A DNA stretch of 22,163 bases from Euryarchaeota archaeon UBA242 (GTDB taxonomy: Archaea; Thermoplasmatota; Poseidoniia; Poseidoniales; Poseidoniaceae). The notes under the pieces are model-generated. The model was not told where the DNA came from. It made no database searches and saw only the letters and a list, made by a program, of their open reading frames with translations. Every line of letters begins with the position of its first letter. Position 1 is the first letter of the stretch. The stretch covers positions 1 to 22,163 of the forward strand of contig DAJY01000044.1 in assembly GCA_002499015.1 (NCBI GenBank), read 5' to 3'. Positions 1 to 8,541 of the stretch are shown here, piece by piece. A program made the translations under genes and the position numbers.

Positions 1-3000
1 AGGCACCGGATATACCAATTCATCACCATAGTTATCTAATGGATAGCCCAAAAATAATGATTGAATAATAGCCAAACTTTGGTTATCTTTTACCACATAA
101 TAGAAGCAGGTTACATCGGACAATCCGTCGGCATCGTTAACGGAGCCATTGACATGTAGGTCCTCCCCAGCAGCAACCTCAGTATCAGCAACTATCATAA
201 CGACCGGTGGAGCATGAATAAATTCAAGAGAAAGTTGGTCGGAATTGGATAAACCATCAATGTTTTTAACGGTGAATGTCAATGTACCACCATCGTCTGT
301 AAATGATGAATCTAATTTGACTCTGAAATATATTACTTCGCCTTCAGTACTAGAATTTAGACAATCTTCATTTGGTTGGGTCCAAACTGGTTGATCGATT
401 AGAGGTGCAGAAACGACCCAATTTTCCTGATAGAGCGATGCTGTAATGGATTGTATTGGCCGCTTGCTCTCTACGACAAGAGTCAAAGTCGCTGTTTGGC
501 CAAACATTAATTCCTCAATCGGGCCTGAACTATCACAGATGGAATATTCTACGATATCCGGCAAGGTTAGAATTAAAGGAATTTGAAATTGTTTACTCTG
601 ACTTGCGCCATGTTTTCCAGTGATACTGGAATATACAATCAAATCACCAGATTCTAATGGCACTTCTACAACTGGTAATTCTACCAGCATTGTATTGTCA
701 CCTTGTAGAATGTCAATCGGATAGGTTAGTGTTTCAGCACCGGGCCATGTAATGTCAAGGTCACCGATGATTGGAGATAATGGGTCGTCTGCATCTGTGA
801 TGACTATCTTAACAAATTCACCACCACCACCCAGAACTCTACTCAAGGTCTCTCCTTCTGAATCAACCACTGAGATGTCAATTTCTGGTTCTCTATCAAA
901 AACTTCGATTTGACGACTATTCAATAGTTGGCCATCAAACGAATATAGATAAAAAGTCAAATCGGTTAATGGTTGGCTAATTTGCAAAGAATAATTACCG
1001 ACATAACAATGATGATTGGCATCACTTTGAGAGACAGATGTTAGATTACTCACAGTGCCACTTGAGACTTGTATAGTAGGGGTTTCGGATTCAACAAATA
1101 AATCTGCATCTAATACACAACTGCGTAAAGTGATGTTTTCTCCGCGAAAAATTCCTTGTGCTGGGTGATTCGGTAGCGGAGTTGCTCCGACCCATTGAGA
1201 ATCATCTACCCCACCTACATGTGGTCCAAACCACATGGCACTAGCATTGACAACTTGACTTATATTGTACTCGATCAATGTTGTTATCTGCCCACTTTCA
1301 TCTTCTGCAAATGCTTGCAATGCTAAGTATCCTAAATTAGAGCCCGTTGAAAGAATAATAGAGGTTTGCCATCTATTTTGATCTACTCTCCCAGGGTTTT
1401 GCGAAACCCAATATCCTGTTTCATGTGTTATGCCTTCCCCAATTACCAACCAACGGATTTCAACTGATGTGACATTGACATCATCACTTGCCGTCACAGT
1501 ACAAATGAAATTGTCTCCCCGTGAATATACTGTAGAATCACAACTGATAGCATCTATTACCGGTGCAGCATTTACCCAAACTCGCAATTGTTTCATATTA
1601 TTCAGCGTATTCCTCTCTGGATAGTTAGAACTAATGTTTTGATAAATAATCCTAATATCAGTCCAACCTGTGTTTTCAGGATAATAAGTCAAATTAAGCA
1701 AAATACGCGAACCGACTTCATCTCCTTTCGGCATACTGAGGTTATAGGTTGAAAGAATCTTATTGCCTTGGACATCTTGAATTACCAATGTTCCATTGGC
1801 TTCTGACATCCCTCGATTTTCAACTGCAATTTGAATGATGGCCATCTCATTGAGACTAGCATTGTTCATTTTTCTAGCATCTAAGATTGATACATCATGG
1901 AAGATGTCAGCATATGCAGCCATTTTAGGATCTCCAACAACAACTCCCATCCAACTGGTTAGACGATTAGCTGCTGCTTGTGATTCTGCGAGATTATAAC
2001 CCATCGCATAAGATGGCAATAGGACTGATGGATAACCTACTGCGGTGAGATAAGGTTCGTAGACATAACCTTTGATTCCACTTGCGCCATCTTCAAGAAT
2101 ATCTGCGACAAGTGATTGCCCGTATGTAGTTCCCCAATTGAAAGAGCGTCCACCCGTACTAACTGCAGTTTCCACAATTGAACCATTGACCCAAGTCATG
2201 TGTGGCCTAATCACTCGCAATACAGTTGAATCAATGAATAAGGAACCATCTGTTGATGTAGGAACAATATCCAATGAAATTTTGATTCGTAATGATGTTG
2301 CATCTTGATGCGGTCTAAACCTCATTGAAGCAGAATTCCAATTTGTAGTGAAAACTTTGTTTGAAGACGTGTTAATATTGATCACTGTGCCATTTGTATC
2401 TAAAGAAGATACTTCGATATTGTATTGTCCAAAAACATCGCCAGTTCTTTTTCCATATCCGTATACCGACCATGCATGATTAGTAAAATTGGAAGGAATC
2501 TCATAAGTCGTTTCGAGATAAGCAACTCCTTGACCATTTCCAGAATATGCAGAACAGTTGTTGACAATATCTCGGTTCAGAGTAGTTACTGAGCCATTGC
2601 TCAAGGAAGTATTCCAAATCATAAGATTGTCTATCATCCCTTCGAAATATGAACTGCCTGCGCGATTTACACCTAATTTGTATAAATCAAAATTATTGAT
2701 TGAACCATTTGGGAATACATTGCTATTTACCAAAACACCATCCATGTATTGTCTCGTATCTCCAGCATCATATACAGTTACTAAATGTGTCCAATGTTGC
2801 GGAGTTACATCTCCAAACACATTTGATTGATTGTTATGTAAATTCCATTGATTACTCGAAATCATATGTTGGAAGGATTGGTTAGAACCTGCATTATCAT
2901 CTATTGCGAAGGTCGCTGCATAGGTTGTTTGATTCGAAAAATTAGCCCACACCCATTGACTAACAGTGAAATTACCAAGCCAGTCATCTACATTTACTTT

Positions 3001-4785
3001 AGCATAATCATCAGTACCATCATACCACAAACAATTGCCATCAATGCAATTTCTCCAATTGCTTGAATCCATACCATATAATGAGAAGTCGGTTCCATTA
3101 GATGCACTATCATTGGTTTGATTACCTGATCCTTCTTCAAAATTCCAATGATGGATTAGATTTTCCGACTGGGGTGTATAATCTCCGGCCACATAGAAAG
3201 CTGAGGGTGGAATTGTGGCTTTACTCACATTTGGGCCTTCCCAAGACAATATCAATCCATGAGGTCCGCCACCTTGGAAGAACTCGACTCTGAAATCATG
3301 AGGTCCTGCAGACAGATTCATTACTACTGAATATTCTCTCATCCCATGCATTGCATAATTTTGGATAGCGCTAACTCCATCAATCCACAATTCTGAACCA
3401 TCATCAGAATTGAGGTACATCGTCCAATTTCCTGCTTCGGGAATTTCGATTAATCCACTGAATCTTGCGCCCCAATTAGTATTAAAACGTTCATCTAGAC
3501 CAACATATGGATTACCCGATGAAGAGTATGCTAGGCTAGTTTCAGTACGAATGTGGTCAGGAACTCTATCGATTAAATCTGGCATCGTAGCTGAATTGAA
3601 ACTGATACCTTCATTGTCAAAATATTCGGCATATATTCCAGGCAATAAATCCCCAGATTCCTGTGAACATTCAGTTGAAATTTGTGCCTCTAACGCCCCA
3701 TTTCCACCTTGCTTTGTACTATTTTGATAGCCCCAATTAAATTCATCACCGGTTGAAACGGTTGGTGATGATGCATTCCAGTATCTGGAACCACTGGACC
3801 ATGAGTCATCTGCGGTGTCAAATCCCCCATTGGGTAAGTAATTCAGATTCCAGTTGCCGTCATTACTGCCCCATGAAGCATAACCCATCACATTGCTAAT
3901 GTTGGTGATGAATTCTGTCTCTTCATCGAATATTACGGGGAGTCCTAAAGTTCCATTCAGGGTTGTATTTGCAGTATACAAGTCATCATTCCAATATTTG
4001 TATCCGGAATCGTTTCGGTTAGTAGCCAAATCCAAAACAAACGTCCCTCTTTGTCCGAGTGAATTATTTGCTTTTTCTATCAAACCAAGGGCAGTTTCAA
4101 CAGTATATCCAGTTAACCTAGTAACCAAATAGAATCCATACTCTTGCCTAGTAAAAACTTCCATCTCTTTTCCTGCCAATGGCCCATATTGGTGATTGAC
4201 CCAAAAATCACCTCCGATGCTGCCATTATACTGGCCACCAAGCAAACTAAATTCTTGGTCAAAACTGGCTTTATCATTCCCTCCGTTAATACGAAGAGGG
4301 ATTCCTTTTGTTGTTACCAAATAATTGAGCGTATTTCCTAGAGACCTGTTGTTCAACATTTCAAAAAATGGTAACATGAAATAAGTGTCAAATTGTTCAC
4401 GGTTAATCGTTTCAGCCGTTGGAGTATCGCTATCATTGAAAATAAATATTCTATCCGTAGAAATATTTCTTGCATTTACAAAGGCCCAACCGATTGTTTT
4501 ACTGGCCTCTGAGTTATTATTTATCAAAACACCAACATCTGAGTAATCTATCACAGTAAGTAGATCAAATCCCGAGGGCATAGCGATATTTTGCCATGGT
4601 GTTTGATTCCAAATATCACTGCCTGTACTAGCATGAAACCCATTAAAGGCTTGCTTTAGGGTCCAAGGATTTTCTTCAGTTACAATTTCTACCTTTTCGC
4701 TAACAATATTATCCAACACTGGCACCAGTACAGAATTCACAATCATGATGATTGCGAAGAATATAGCACTGCGCGTTAGACTCAC
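1..4785 (-). CDS. Giant exported surface protein, TIGR03790-like domain split by PA14 and LamG modules (C-terminus beyond left edge)
   Basis: I translated this frame from a GTG at 4785 to the window edge: 1595 codons with no stop. A stop lies just upstream (4810-4812), so GTG 4785 is the only early start; the next Met is codon 14. The N-terminus has one short hydrophobic segment (SAIFFAIIMIVNSVLVPVL), a signal peptide or anchor. Residues ~70-310 resemble the N-terminal half of the TIGR03790 family of unknown function: YLVTTKGIPLRI (around K160), YLVTRLTGYT (R223), SWGSND (W305). A PA14-like module follows (~383-530; GIYAEYF, NSDDGSELWIDG), then a LamG/concanavalin-like module (~543-735; HHWNFEEGSG, MIDNLMIW). 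The second TIGR03790 half comes at ~875-955 (NWGTTYGQS, GYVYEPYL, GDP with D952). Beyond it are a CARDB-like domain and several Ig/PKD-like beta domains. Asn-X-Ser/Thr sequons are abundant, which suggests a glycosylated cell-surface protein. The PA14 and LamG modules point to glycan binding. No catalytic activity can be assigned. Confidence 0.85.
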   Translation of the reverse strand, partial: MSLTRSAIFFAIIMIVNSVLVPVLDNIVSEKVEIVTEENPWTLKQAFNGFHASTGSDIWNQTPWQNIAMPSGFDLLTVIDYSDVGVLINNNSEASKTIGWAFVNARNISTDRIFIFNDSDTPTAETINREQFDTYFMLPFFEMLNNRSLGNTLNYLVTTKGIPLRINGGNDKASFDQEFSLLGGQYNGSIGGDFWVNHQYGPLAGKEMEVFTRQEYGFYLVTRLTGYTVETALGLIEKANNSLGQRGTFVLDLATNRNDSGYKYWNDDLYTANTTLNGTLGLPVIFDEETEFITNISNVMGYASWGSNDGNWNLNYLPNGGFDTADDSWSSGSRYWNASSPTVSTGDEFNWGYQNSTKQGGNGALEAQISTECSQESGDLLPGIYAEYFDNEGISFNSATMPDLIDRVPDHIRTETSLAYSSSGNPYVGLDERFNTNWGARFSGLIEIPEAGNWTMYLNSDDGSELWIDGVSAIQNYAMHGMREYSVVMNLSAGPHDFRVEFFQGGGPHGLILSWEGPNVSKATIPPSAFYVAGDYTPQSENLIHHWNFEEGSGNQTNDSASNGTDFSLYGMDSSNWRNCIDGNCLWYDGTDDYAKVNVDDWLGNFTVSQWVWANFSNQTTYAATFAIDDNAGSNQSFQHMISSNQWNLHNNQSNVFGDVTPQHWTHLVTVYDAGDTRQYMDGVLVNSNVFPNGSINNFDLYKLGVNRAGSSYFEGMIDNLMIWNTSLSNGSVTTLNRDIVNNCSAYSGNGQGVAYLETTYEIPSNFTNHAWSVYGYGKRTGDVFGQYNIEVSSLDTNGTVININTSSNKVFTTNWNSASMRFRPHQDATSLRIKISLDIVPTSTDGSLFIDSTVLRVIRPHMTWVNGSIVETAVSTGGRSFNWGTTYGQSLVADILEDGASGIKGYVYEPYLTAVGYPSVLLPSYAMGYNLAESQAAANRLTSWMGVVVGDPKMAAYADIFHDVSILDARKMNNASLNEMAIIQIAVENRGMSEANGTLVIQDVQGNKILSTYNLSMPKGDEVGSRILLNLTYYPENTGWTDIRIIYQNISSNYPERNTLNNMKQLRVWVNAAPVIDAISCDSTVYSRGDNFICTVTASDDVNVTSVEIRWLVIGEGITHETGYWVSQNPGRVDQNRWQTSIILSTGSNLGYLALQAFAEDESGQITTLIEYNISQVVNASAMWFGPHVGGVDDSQWVGATPLPNHPAQGIFRGENITLRSCVLDADLFVESETPTIQVSSGTVSNLTSVSQSDANHHCYVGNYSLQISQPLTDLTFYLYSFDGQLLNSRQIEVFDREPEIDISVVDSEGETLSRVLGGGGEFVKIVITDADDPLSPIIGDLDITWPGAETLTYPIDILQGDNTMLVELPVVEVPLESGDLIVYSSITGKHGASQSKQFQIPLILTLPDIVEYSICDSSGPIEELMFGQTATLTLVVESKRPIQSITASLYQENWVVSAPLIDQPVWTQPNEDCLNSSTEGEVIYFRVKLDSSFTDDGGTLTFTVKNIDGLSNSDQLSLEFIHAPPVVMIVADTEVAAGEDLHVNGSVNDADGLSDVTCFYYVVKDNQSLAIIQSLFLGYPLDNYGDELVYPVP

Positions 4786-4932
4786 GATTGTTGCGTTTAT
4801 CTCATAGGTTTAGCCCTATCGGGGGAAAAATGTAAAAAAGGCCTCTCGGCGTAATATTTACTTAGTTAAAAACGGCGATATTGGGCCGATTAATTCATTA
4901 TATTGCGAACTTAATATGTAGGGAGGCCCCTC
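4786..4932. promoter_or_regulatory. Divergent promoter region between the surface protein and the macro-dacZ pair
   Basis: This 147-base AT-rich gap separates two divergent genes. For the minus-strand gene a TATA-like TAAATATTA lies at about 4851-4859, some 25-30 bases before a CCCCC run (complement of 4821-4825) where transcription could begin. For the plus-strand gene TATA-like candidates are GTTAAAAAC near 4865 and TTATATT near 4898. A Shine-Dalgarno GGAGG at 4922-4926 sits 6 bases before the macro-gene ATG. The boxes are assigned by eye and no start site is proven. Confidence 0.45.
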
Positions 4933-5571
4933 ATGCTTGAACCGATGGCAGAACTATATATGTCTAGAACCTGTAAATGGGGAGTTCTGAAAGTTGTTGG
5001 TGGAGAGGTGTGGAACTATACTGCTGATGCACTTATTACTCCGGCAAATAATCGTCTATCCGGCCGTGAAGGAATGGATGCTTTGATTCATGCAAAGGCT
5101 GGACAAGATTTAACCGATTTCACCCGCCAAATTTGTTTGGAGAAAAGGAAAACCAATGAGCCCCCTTGTGTTGTCACACAAAATGTTGTATCAGAGCCAT
5201 ACGGTTTATCTGACAATTTCAAATATATTATTCACGTCGTTGGCCCAGATTGCAGAAGGCCGAATCAAGATGATGCGCGAAGAGAACTTCTCCCTGAGAC
5301 TTATGCCAACTTATTCATCACTCTAAAAGAAATGAAATCTATCAAGACAATTGTGTCGCCTCCTATTTCAATGGGAATCTTCTCATACCCTCACCGTGAA
5401 GGTGCACGCAAAACACTTGAAATGATTTTAAATGCATTAGATGGTGAAGAAGACCCTGGTTTTAATGAATTTATTCTCGTTGTTAAGGAAAAGAATTTTA
5501 TCAGCAATTTACGAACTGTATATCGTGAAGGTGAAGACCAAATGCCAGGAATAGATACAACCAGTGAATGA
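4933..5571 (+). CDS. Macro-domain protein (ADP-ribose-binding fold)
   Basis: This 212-residue protein is essentially one macro domain. Macro domains bind ADP-ribose or related nucleotides, and some remove ADP-ribose from proteins or deacetylate O-acetyl-ADP-ribose. Visible landmarks are GEVWNYTADALITPANN (the usual GDIT..DAIVNAAN), GMDALIHAKAG (usual GGVDGAIHRAAG, Asp and His kept), YIIHVVGPD (usual IIHTVGP) and PPISMGIFSYPHREGA (usual P.ISTGIYGYP). The Gly-rich loop is less Gly-rich than normal (LSGREGMD) and the second loop has Met where Thr is common, so substrate specificity may differ. The ATG at 4933 has GGAGG six bases upstream, which favours it over nearby internal ATGs. The stop is 9 bases before the dacZ ATG and is part of that gene's ribosome-binding region, so the two are probably co-transcribed and translationally coupled. 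It is probably cytoplasmic; no signal or membrane segment is seen. Confidence 0.88.
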   Translation: MLEPMAELYMSRTCKWGVLKVVGGEVWNYTADALITPANNRLSGREGMDALIHAKAGQDLTDFTRQICLEKRKTNEPPCVVTQNVVSEPYGLSDNFKYIIHVVGPDCRRPNQDDARRELLPETYANLFITLKEMKSIKTIVSPPISMGIFSYPHREGARKTLEMILNALDGEEDPGFNEFILVVKEKNFISNLRTVYREGEDQMPGIDTTSE

Positions 5572-5580
5572 GGGTTGTTA

Positions 5581-6429
5581 ATGGTCGACCTTCCCGCTTT
5601 GGTCAAGAGTACCCTCGAAGGGGATAAGCGAAGTTTTGATGCTGTCTTGATGGTGACCGCTAGTGCGCGTAAAGCCAAAAGCGTCGTTGAAGTCTTACCA
5701 AAAGAATTACCCTTGACCGTATTAACCAGTCAATCGAAAATTCAAAATTCACTAACTGATGCAGGAATTGAAACGACGAAGATGGAAGAACACCTTTCGG
5801 CTCAAGGACTGGGGGTATTGAACCATGTTCACGACTTTATTTTACAAGGCATGGGAGAAGGTAGGATTTCGAGAGGTGAAAGATTGTTAGTAGTACTAGC
5901 AGAACCTGTTGAGGGAGTTATCGTAATAGACACAAATGTTCTCAGTACTAACAGATTGGCTAATATCTCTAACGAATTCAATATTGAATTAGCAATTTTA
6001 ACCAAGTTAATGGAGTTGGCAAGACATATTGGAGTTCGCGGCAGGGAAGGTCACTCGGTTGGAGCCTTGTTTGCAATTGGCCCTTTACCAGCATTGAGAA
6101 AGTATTCTACCGCTTTAGTTCTAAACCCATTCAAAGGACATCCTACTGAAAAGAGAGATATTGGAGATCATGCAAACCATGAGTCAATGGCTGAATTCGC
6201 TTGGTTAGATGGCGCTATTCTATTCAATAGAGAAGGAATTGCAAGTGATGCTGGAAGATATATCCAAGTTCCGGCAGGAGTTGTACCAAAACCTGGTGAA
6301 GGAGGACGTCACCTCGCTGCTAGGGCGATTTCACAACTAGCAGAATGTATTGCAATATGTGTTTCTTCAAATGGTACAATTACATTATATGCGAATGGAA
6401 AAGACCGTTACAAAGTAAAATTAAGTTGA
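5581..6429 (+). CDS. dacZ: DacZ-like archaeal diadenylate cyclase (c-di-AMP synthase)
   Basis: The family condenses two ATP into cyclic di-AMP, a messenger tied to osmotic and potassium control. This 282-residue protein has the archaeal DacZ layout. Residues ~18-125 form a pyruvate-kinase-C-like alpha/beta domain (FDAVLMVTASARKAKSVVEV). The C-terminal DAC/DisA_N domain (~130-280) has a DGA motif (LDGAILFN, D210) and the strand CIAICVSSNGTITLYANG. The second catalytic motif, normally RHR, reads R243-H244-L245 in GGRHLAARA, so the final Arg is replaced and the preceding Thr is Gly. Activity is therefore not certain. I chose ATG 5581 because GAGGG (5570-5574) lies 6 bases before it; an in-frame TTG at 5575 would leave no spacing. 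It follows the macro gene directly and ends 3 bases from the stop of an opposing gene. Family assignment is strong; activity is inferred. Confidence 0.85.
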   Translation: MVDLPALVKSTLEGDKRSFDAVLMVTASARKAKSVVEVLPKELPLTVLTSQSKIQNSLTDAGIETTKMEEHLSAQGLGVLNHVHDFILQGMGEGRISRGERLLVVLAEPVEGVIVIDTNVLSTNRLANISNEFNIELAILTKLMELARHIGVRGREGHSVGALFAIGPLPALRKYSTALVLNPFKGHPTEKRDIGDHANHESMAEFAWLDGAILFNREGIASDAGRYIQVPAGVVPKPGEGGRHLAARAISQLAECIAICVSSNGTITLYANGKDRYKVKLS

Positions 6430-6432
6430 ATT

Positions 6433-6963
6433 TCAAACCTTATTTCTTCCTTCCAGTTGTCTTTCGGCTGATGCGATTGCAATCTTAGCTAATTCTAAAT
6501 CGGTTAGACTTGATTCCAATGAAGCAGATTTAAGATTTCTCTCTATACTTAGTTTGCTTCTTTTTATTGCAGCAATTCTTGCTGATCTCTCTTTAGGCCG
6601 AATTGATTCTCCCCGCTGAGACATTAGCCATTCCTCAAGGAGTGCTTTACCCCATTCCGGTGCTCTAAGCCTTGCTGAAAGTAACATTTCAGATTGGCGA
6701 TGCCTAAATCTAACCAAACCCTTTTGAGTTCTGTGAACTTGAATCGAACCAGGATTCCAACGATCTAGCGGTATATGTAAATGCTCTTGGCAAATCAAAT
6801 CACCGTCATCATCAACTACAAAATCCACTATTACTACTCCTTGCACCAATCTAAGGAATACTTGAGAAATCTCATCATCGGCGACCCATTCGGAAATCTC
6901 TTCGGGTATTTGCCCCCAATTCTCCTCACACCACGCTTCGATTGCGGCCTTGTAAGATACCAT
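6433..6963 (-). CDS. Conserved-looking hypothetical protein, 176 aa
   Basis: I do not recognise this protein. It starts at ATG 6963 and is soluble by appearance, with no signal peptide, membrane span or Cys cluster. The N-terminal third is acidic and Trp-containing (WVADDEISQVF, VDFVVDDDGDLICQEH). The middle reads like a compact alpha/beta unit (HIPLDRWNPGSIQVHRTQKG, APEWGKALLEEWLM). The C-terminal ~60 residues are basic and helical (RPKERSARIAAIKRSKLSIE) and could form a coiled coil or a nucleic-acid-binding tail. Its stop is 3 bases from the dacZ stop, so the two transcripts converge, and its start is divergent from the M50 gene. Reading-frame length and codon use like the neighbours support a real gene. 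No function is assigned. Confidence 0.65.
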   Translation of the reverse strand: MVSYKAAIEAWCEENWGQIPEEISEWVADDEISQVFLRLVQGVVIVDFVVDDDGDLICQEHLHIPLDRWNPGSIQVHRTQKGLVRFRHRQSEMLLSARLRAPEWGKALLEEWLMSQRGESIRPKERSARIAAIKRSKLSIERNLKSASLESSLTDLELAKIAIASAERQLEGRNKV

Positions 6964-7080
6964 AGTTTAGTGCTCAAGGCGAGTGCACATGAACTTTCCC
7001 ACATTTTGTGATTGGTAATTAGAGAGTTATTCAATAGGTTTAGTGTGAGCATTGAAGGAGGAAGAGGGTTTGGCAAGTCT

Positions 7081-8541
7081 ATGGGTGTCGGCGATTTCAT
7101 GGTGATAGATGCCGATTGGACCTTGGTATGGATTACTATTATCGTCTGGGCAATCATTCTACGGTCATGGGAAAAAAGTGGTATTTTAGACCGATGGAAT
7201 TCTTCGAGAGTTTTCAAAGTCATTTTAATGATTAGAGGAAAACAAGGATTGAAGATATTAGAAAAAATCTCCAAACCACGAAGGTTTTGGAGAGCATATG
7301 GAGAAGTTTCACTTTGGTTATGCAGCCTTGCCCTATTTGCAGTTACTTTAGTTGTAATATTATCATTTATCAGTGCATTACTATCACCTCCTACAATAGA
7401 TCCTCCAAGTGTTAGTGAAATGGTTGCAATTCCAGGTCTAAACCCCATTATTCCGTTAGGATGGGGTATAATCGCATTCGTTGTTTCTTTGGTAATTCAT
7501 GAATTCGGGCATGGATTAATAGCAAGAGCTCATGGGATGAGAGTCCGTTCTTTTGGCCTGTTAATGCTAGGACCACTTCCATTAGGCGCATTCGCTGAAC
7601 CTCAGTACCAAGAATTAATGCGCGCTCCAAGGCGTGAAAGATTGAGAATGTTTGCTGCTGGACCTGCAACCAATCTATTTGCTGCATTTATTTTGATGAT
7701 AATGATGGGAATGTTGGCATCCCAAGTAGTAGCCATAAATGACCATATTCACGTAAGAGAAATCGTCAAAGATTCTGGTGCAGATTTAGGTGGTATGCAA
7801 CCTTGGGACACATTAGTTTCAATCGATGGGCAAGAAATAATCGGTGTTGAGGGCTTTCGCGAAACTCTCGGCGATTATTCATCGGGTGAACGAATAGATA
7901 TCGTGGTGCGCAGAGAGAGTGGGCTTAGAGAGACTATTACTGTAAATCTAACTGATAAGCATCAATATTATTCAGAATTAGGATGGAGTAATGAAAGTCT
8001 TGTAAATATTGGAGTTGAAGTAGGCGACCCATTTTTAGGAGTAATGGGCATGTCTGAAGGTACTGCTGGAATTGATAGGTTAGCAGGTCCATTCTCGCCA
8101 CGATGGCAAGGAAATACTTTGGAAACTGCCATCTCAGTTCCTATTCATTCACTTACAATCATGTTGACTCCTTTCCAGATGAATGGAGTGGCGATACATC
8201 CATTTGAACAATCATTGCTTCAAGCTGGTGATGGAATGATTGCATCTTTAATCGGACTTGATGGAATCTTATTATTGGTTAATTTGTTTTTCTGGCTAAT
8301 GTGGGTCAACATTTTATTAGGATTTACTAATCTAATACCAATGGTTCCATTTGATGGTGGGCACATGTTTAGAGATTTTATTCACGGCAGTATTTCTGCA
8401 GTGAAAAGGGTCGGTAAGAAGTTGAAGTTGTGGAATATACATGCTCTAAAAGTGGATCACTTTGCTAGTAAAGCCTCTTCTTTATCGTCGATGTTTTTCT
8501 TTATAATTTTAATATTCATTATGGTAGTACCCTACTTCTAA
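7081..8541 (+). CDS. M50-family (site-2-protease-like) intramembrane metalloprotease with PDZ domain
   Basis: M50 proteases cut transmembrane helices of regulatory or signal proteins, using zinc held inside the membrane. From ATG 7081 the protein has 486 residues. A first membrane helix lies near the N-terminus (WTLVWITIIVWAIILRSW) and another at SLWLCSLALFAVTLVVILSF. The zinc motif HEFGH (H140, E141, H144) sits in a helix, followed by hydrophobic helices (FAAFILMIMMGMLAS). A PDZ-like domain spans about 226-280 (SGADLGGMQPWDTLVSIDG). The third zinc ligand region is NLIPMVPFDGGHMFRD with D425. A last helix closes the C-terminus. All catalytic residues are present. The frame is open back to TTG 7012. 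I prefer ATG 7081 because it leaves about 117 bases for divergent promoters, but no start has a well-spaced Shine-Dalgarno (GGAGG at 7057-7061 is 19 bases away). The stop abuts that of the opposing Hjc-like gene with no gap. Confidence 0.9.
   Translation: MGVGDFMVIDADWTLVWITIIVWAIILRSWEKSGILDRWNSSRVFKVILMIRGKQGLKILEKISKPRRFWRAYGEVSLWLCSLALFAVTLVVILSFISALLSPPTIDPPSVSEMVAIPGLNPIIPLGWGIIAFVVSLVIHEFGHGLIARAHGMRVRSFGLLMLGPLPLGAFAEPQYQELMRAPRRERLRMFAAGPATNLFAAFILMIMMGMLASQVVAINDHIHVREIVKDSGADLGGMQPWDTLVSIDGQEIIGVEGFRETLGDYSSGERIDIVVRRESGLRETITVNLTDKHQYYSELGWSNESLVNIGVEVGDPFLGVMGMSEGTAGIDRLAGPFSPRWQGNTLETAISVPIHSLTIMLTPFQMNGVAIHPFEQSLLQAGDGMIASLIGLDGILLLVNLFFWLMWVNILLGFTNLIPMVPFDGGHMFRDFIHGSISAVKRVGKKLKLWNIHALKVDHFASKASSLSSMFFFIILIFIMVVPYF

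Noticed and set aside
1430..4341. Many small plus-strand open frames of 60-105 codons
   Set aside because: They lie opposite one continuous minus-strand frame of 1595 codons with recognisable domains. Their translations show no motif and no ribosome sites.
1..4785. First giant protein as a glycoside hydrolase
   Set aside because: PA14 and LamG modules often accompany such enzymes, but no hydrolase catalytic domain is visible in the translated part.
4933..6429. Macro domain as the antitoxin of a DarTG-like toxin-antitoxin pair
   Set aside because: The adjacent gene is a diadenylate cyclase by its domain pattern, not a DarT-type ADP-ribosyltransferase, and no second candidate toxin lies nearby.
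7057..7061. GGAGG as ribosome-binding site of the M50 gene
   Set aside because: It is 19 bases before ATG 7081 and no in-frame start lies at normal spacing. It also encodes Gly codons of the longer frame, so it does not decide the start.
6834..7448. Minus-strand frame of 204 codons opposite the M50 gene
   Set aside because: It overlaps the start region of both the M50 gene and the 176-residue gene, and its translation has no domain-like pattern. The plus-strand frame carries the conserved protease.
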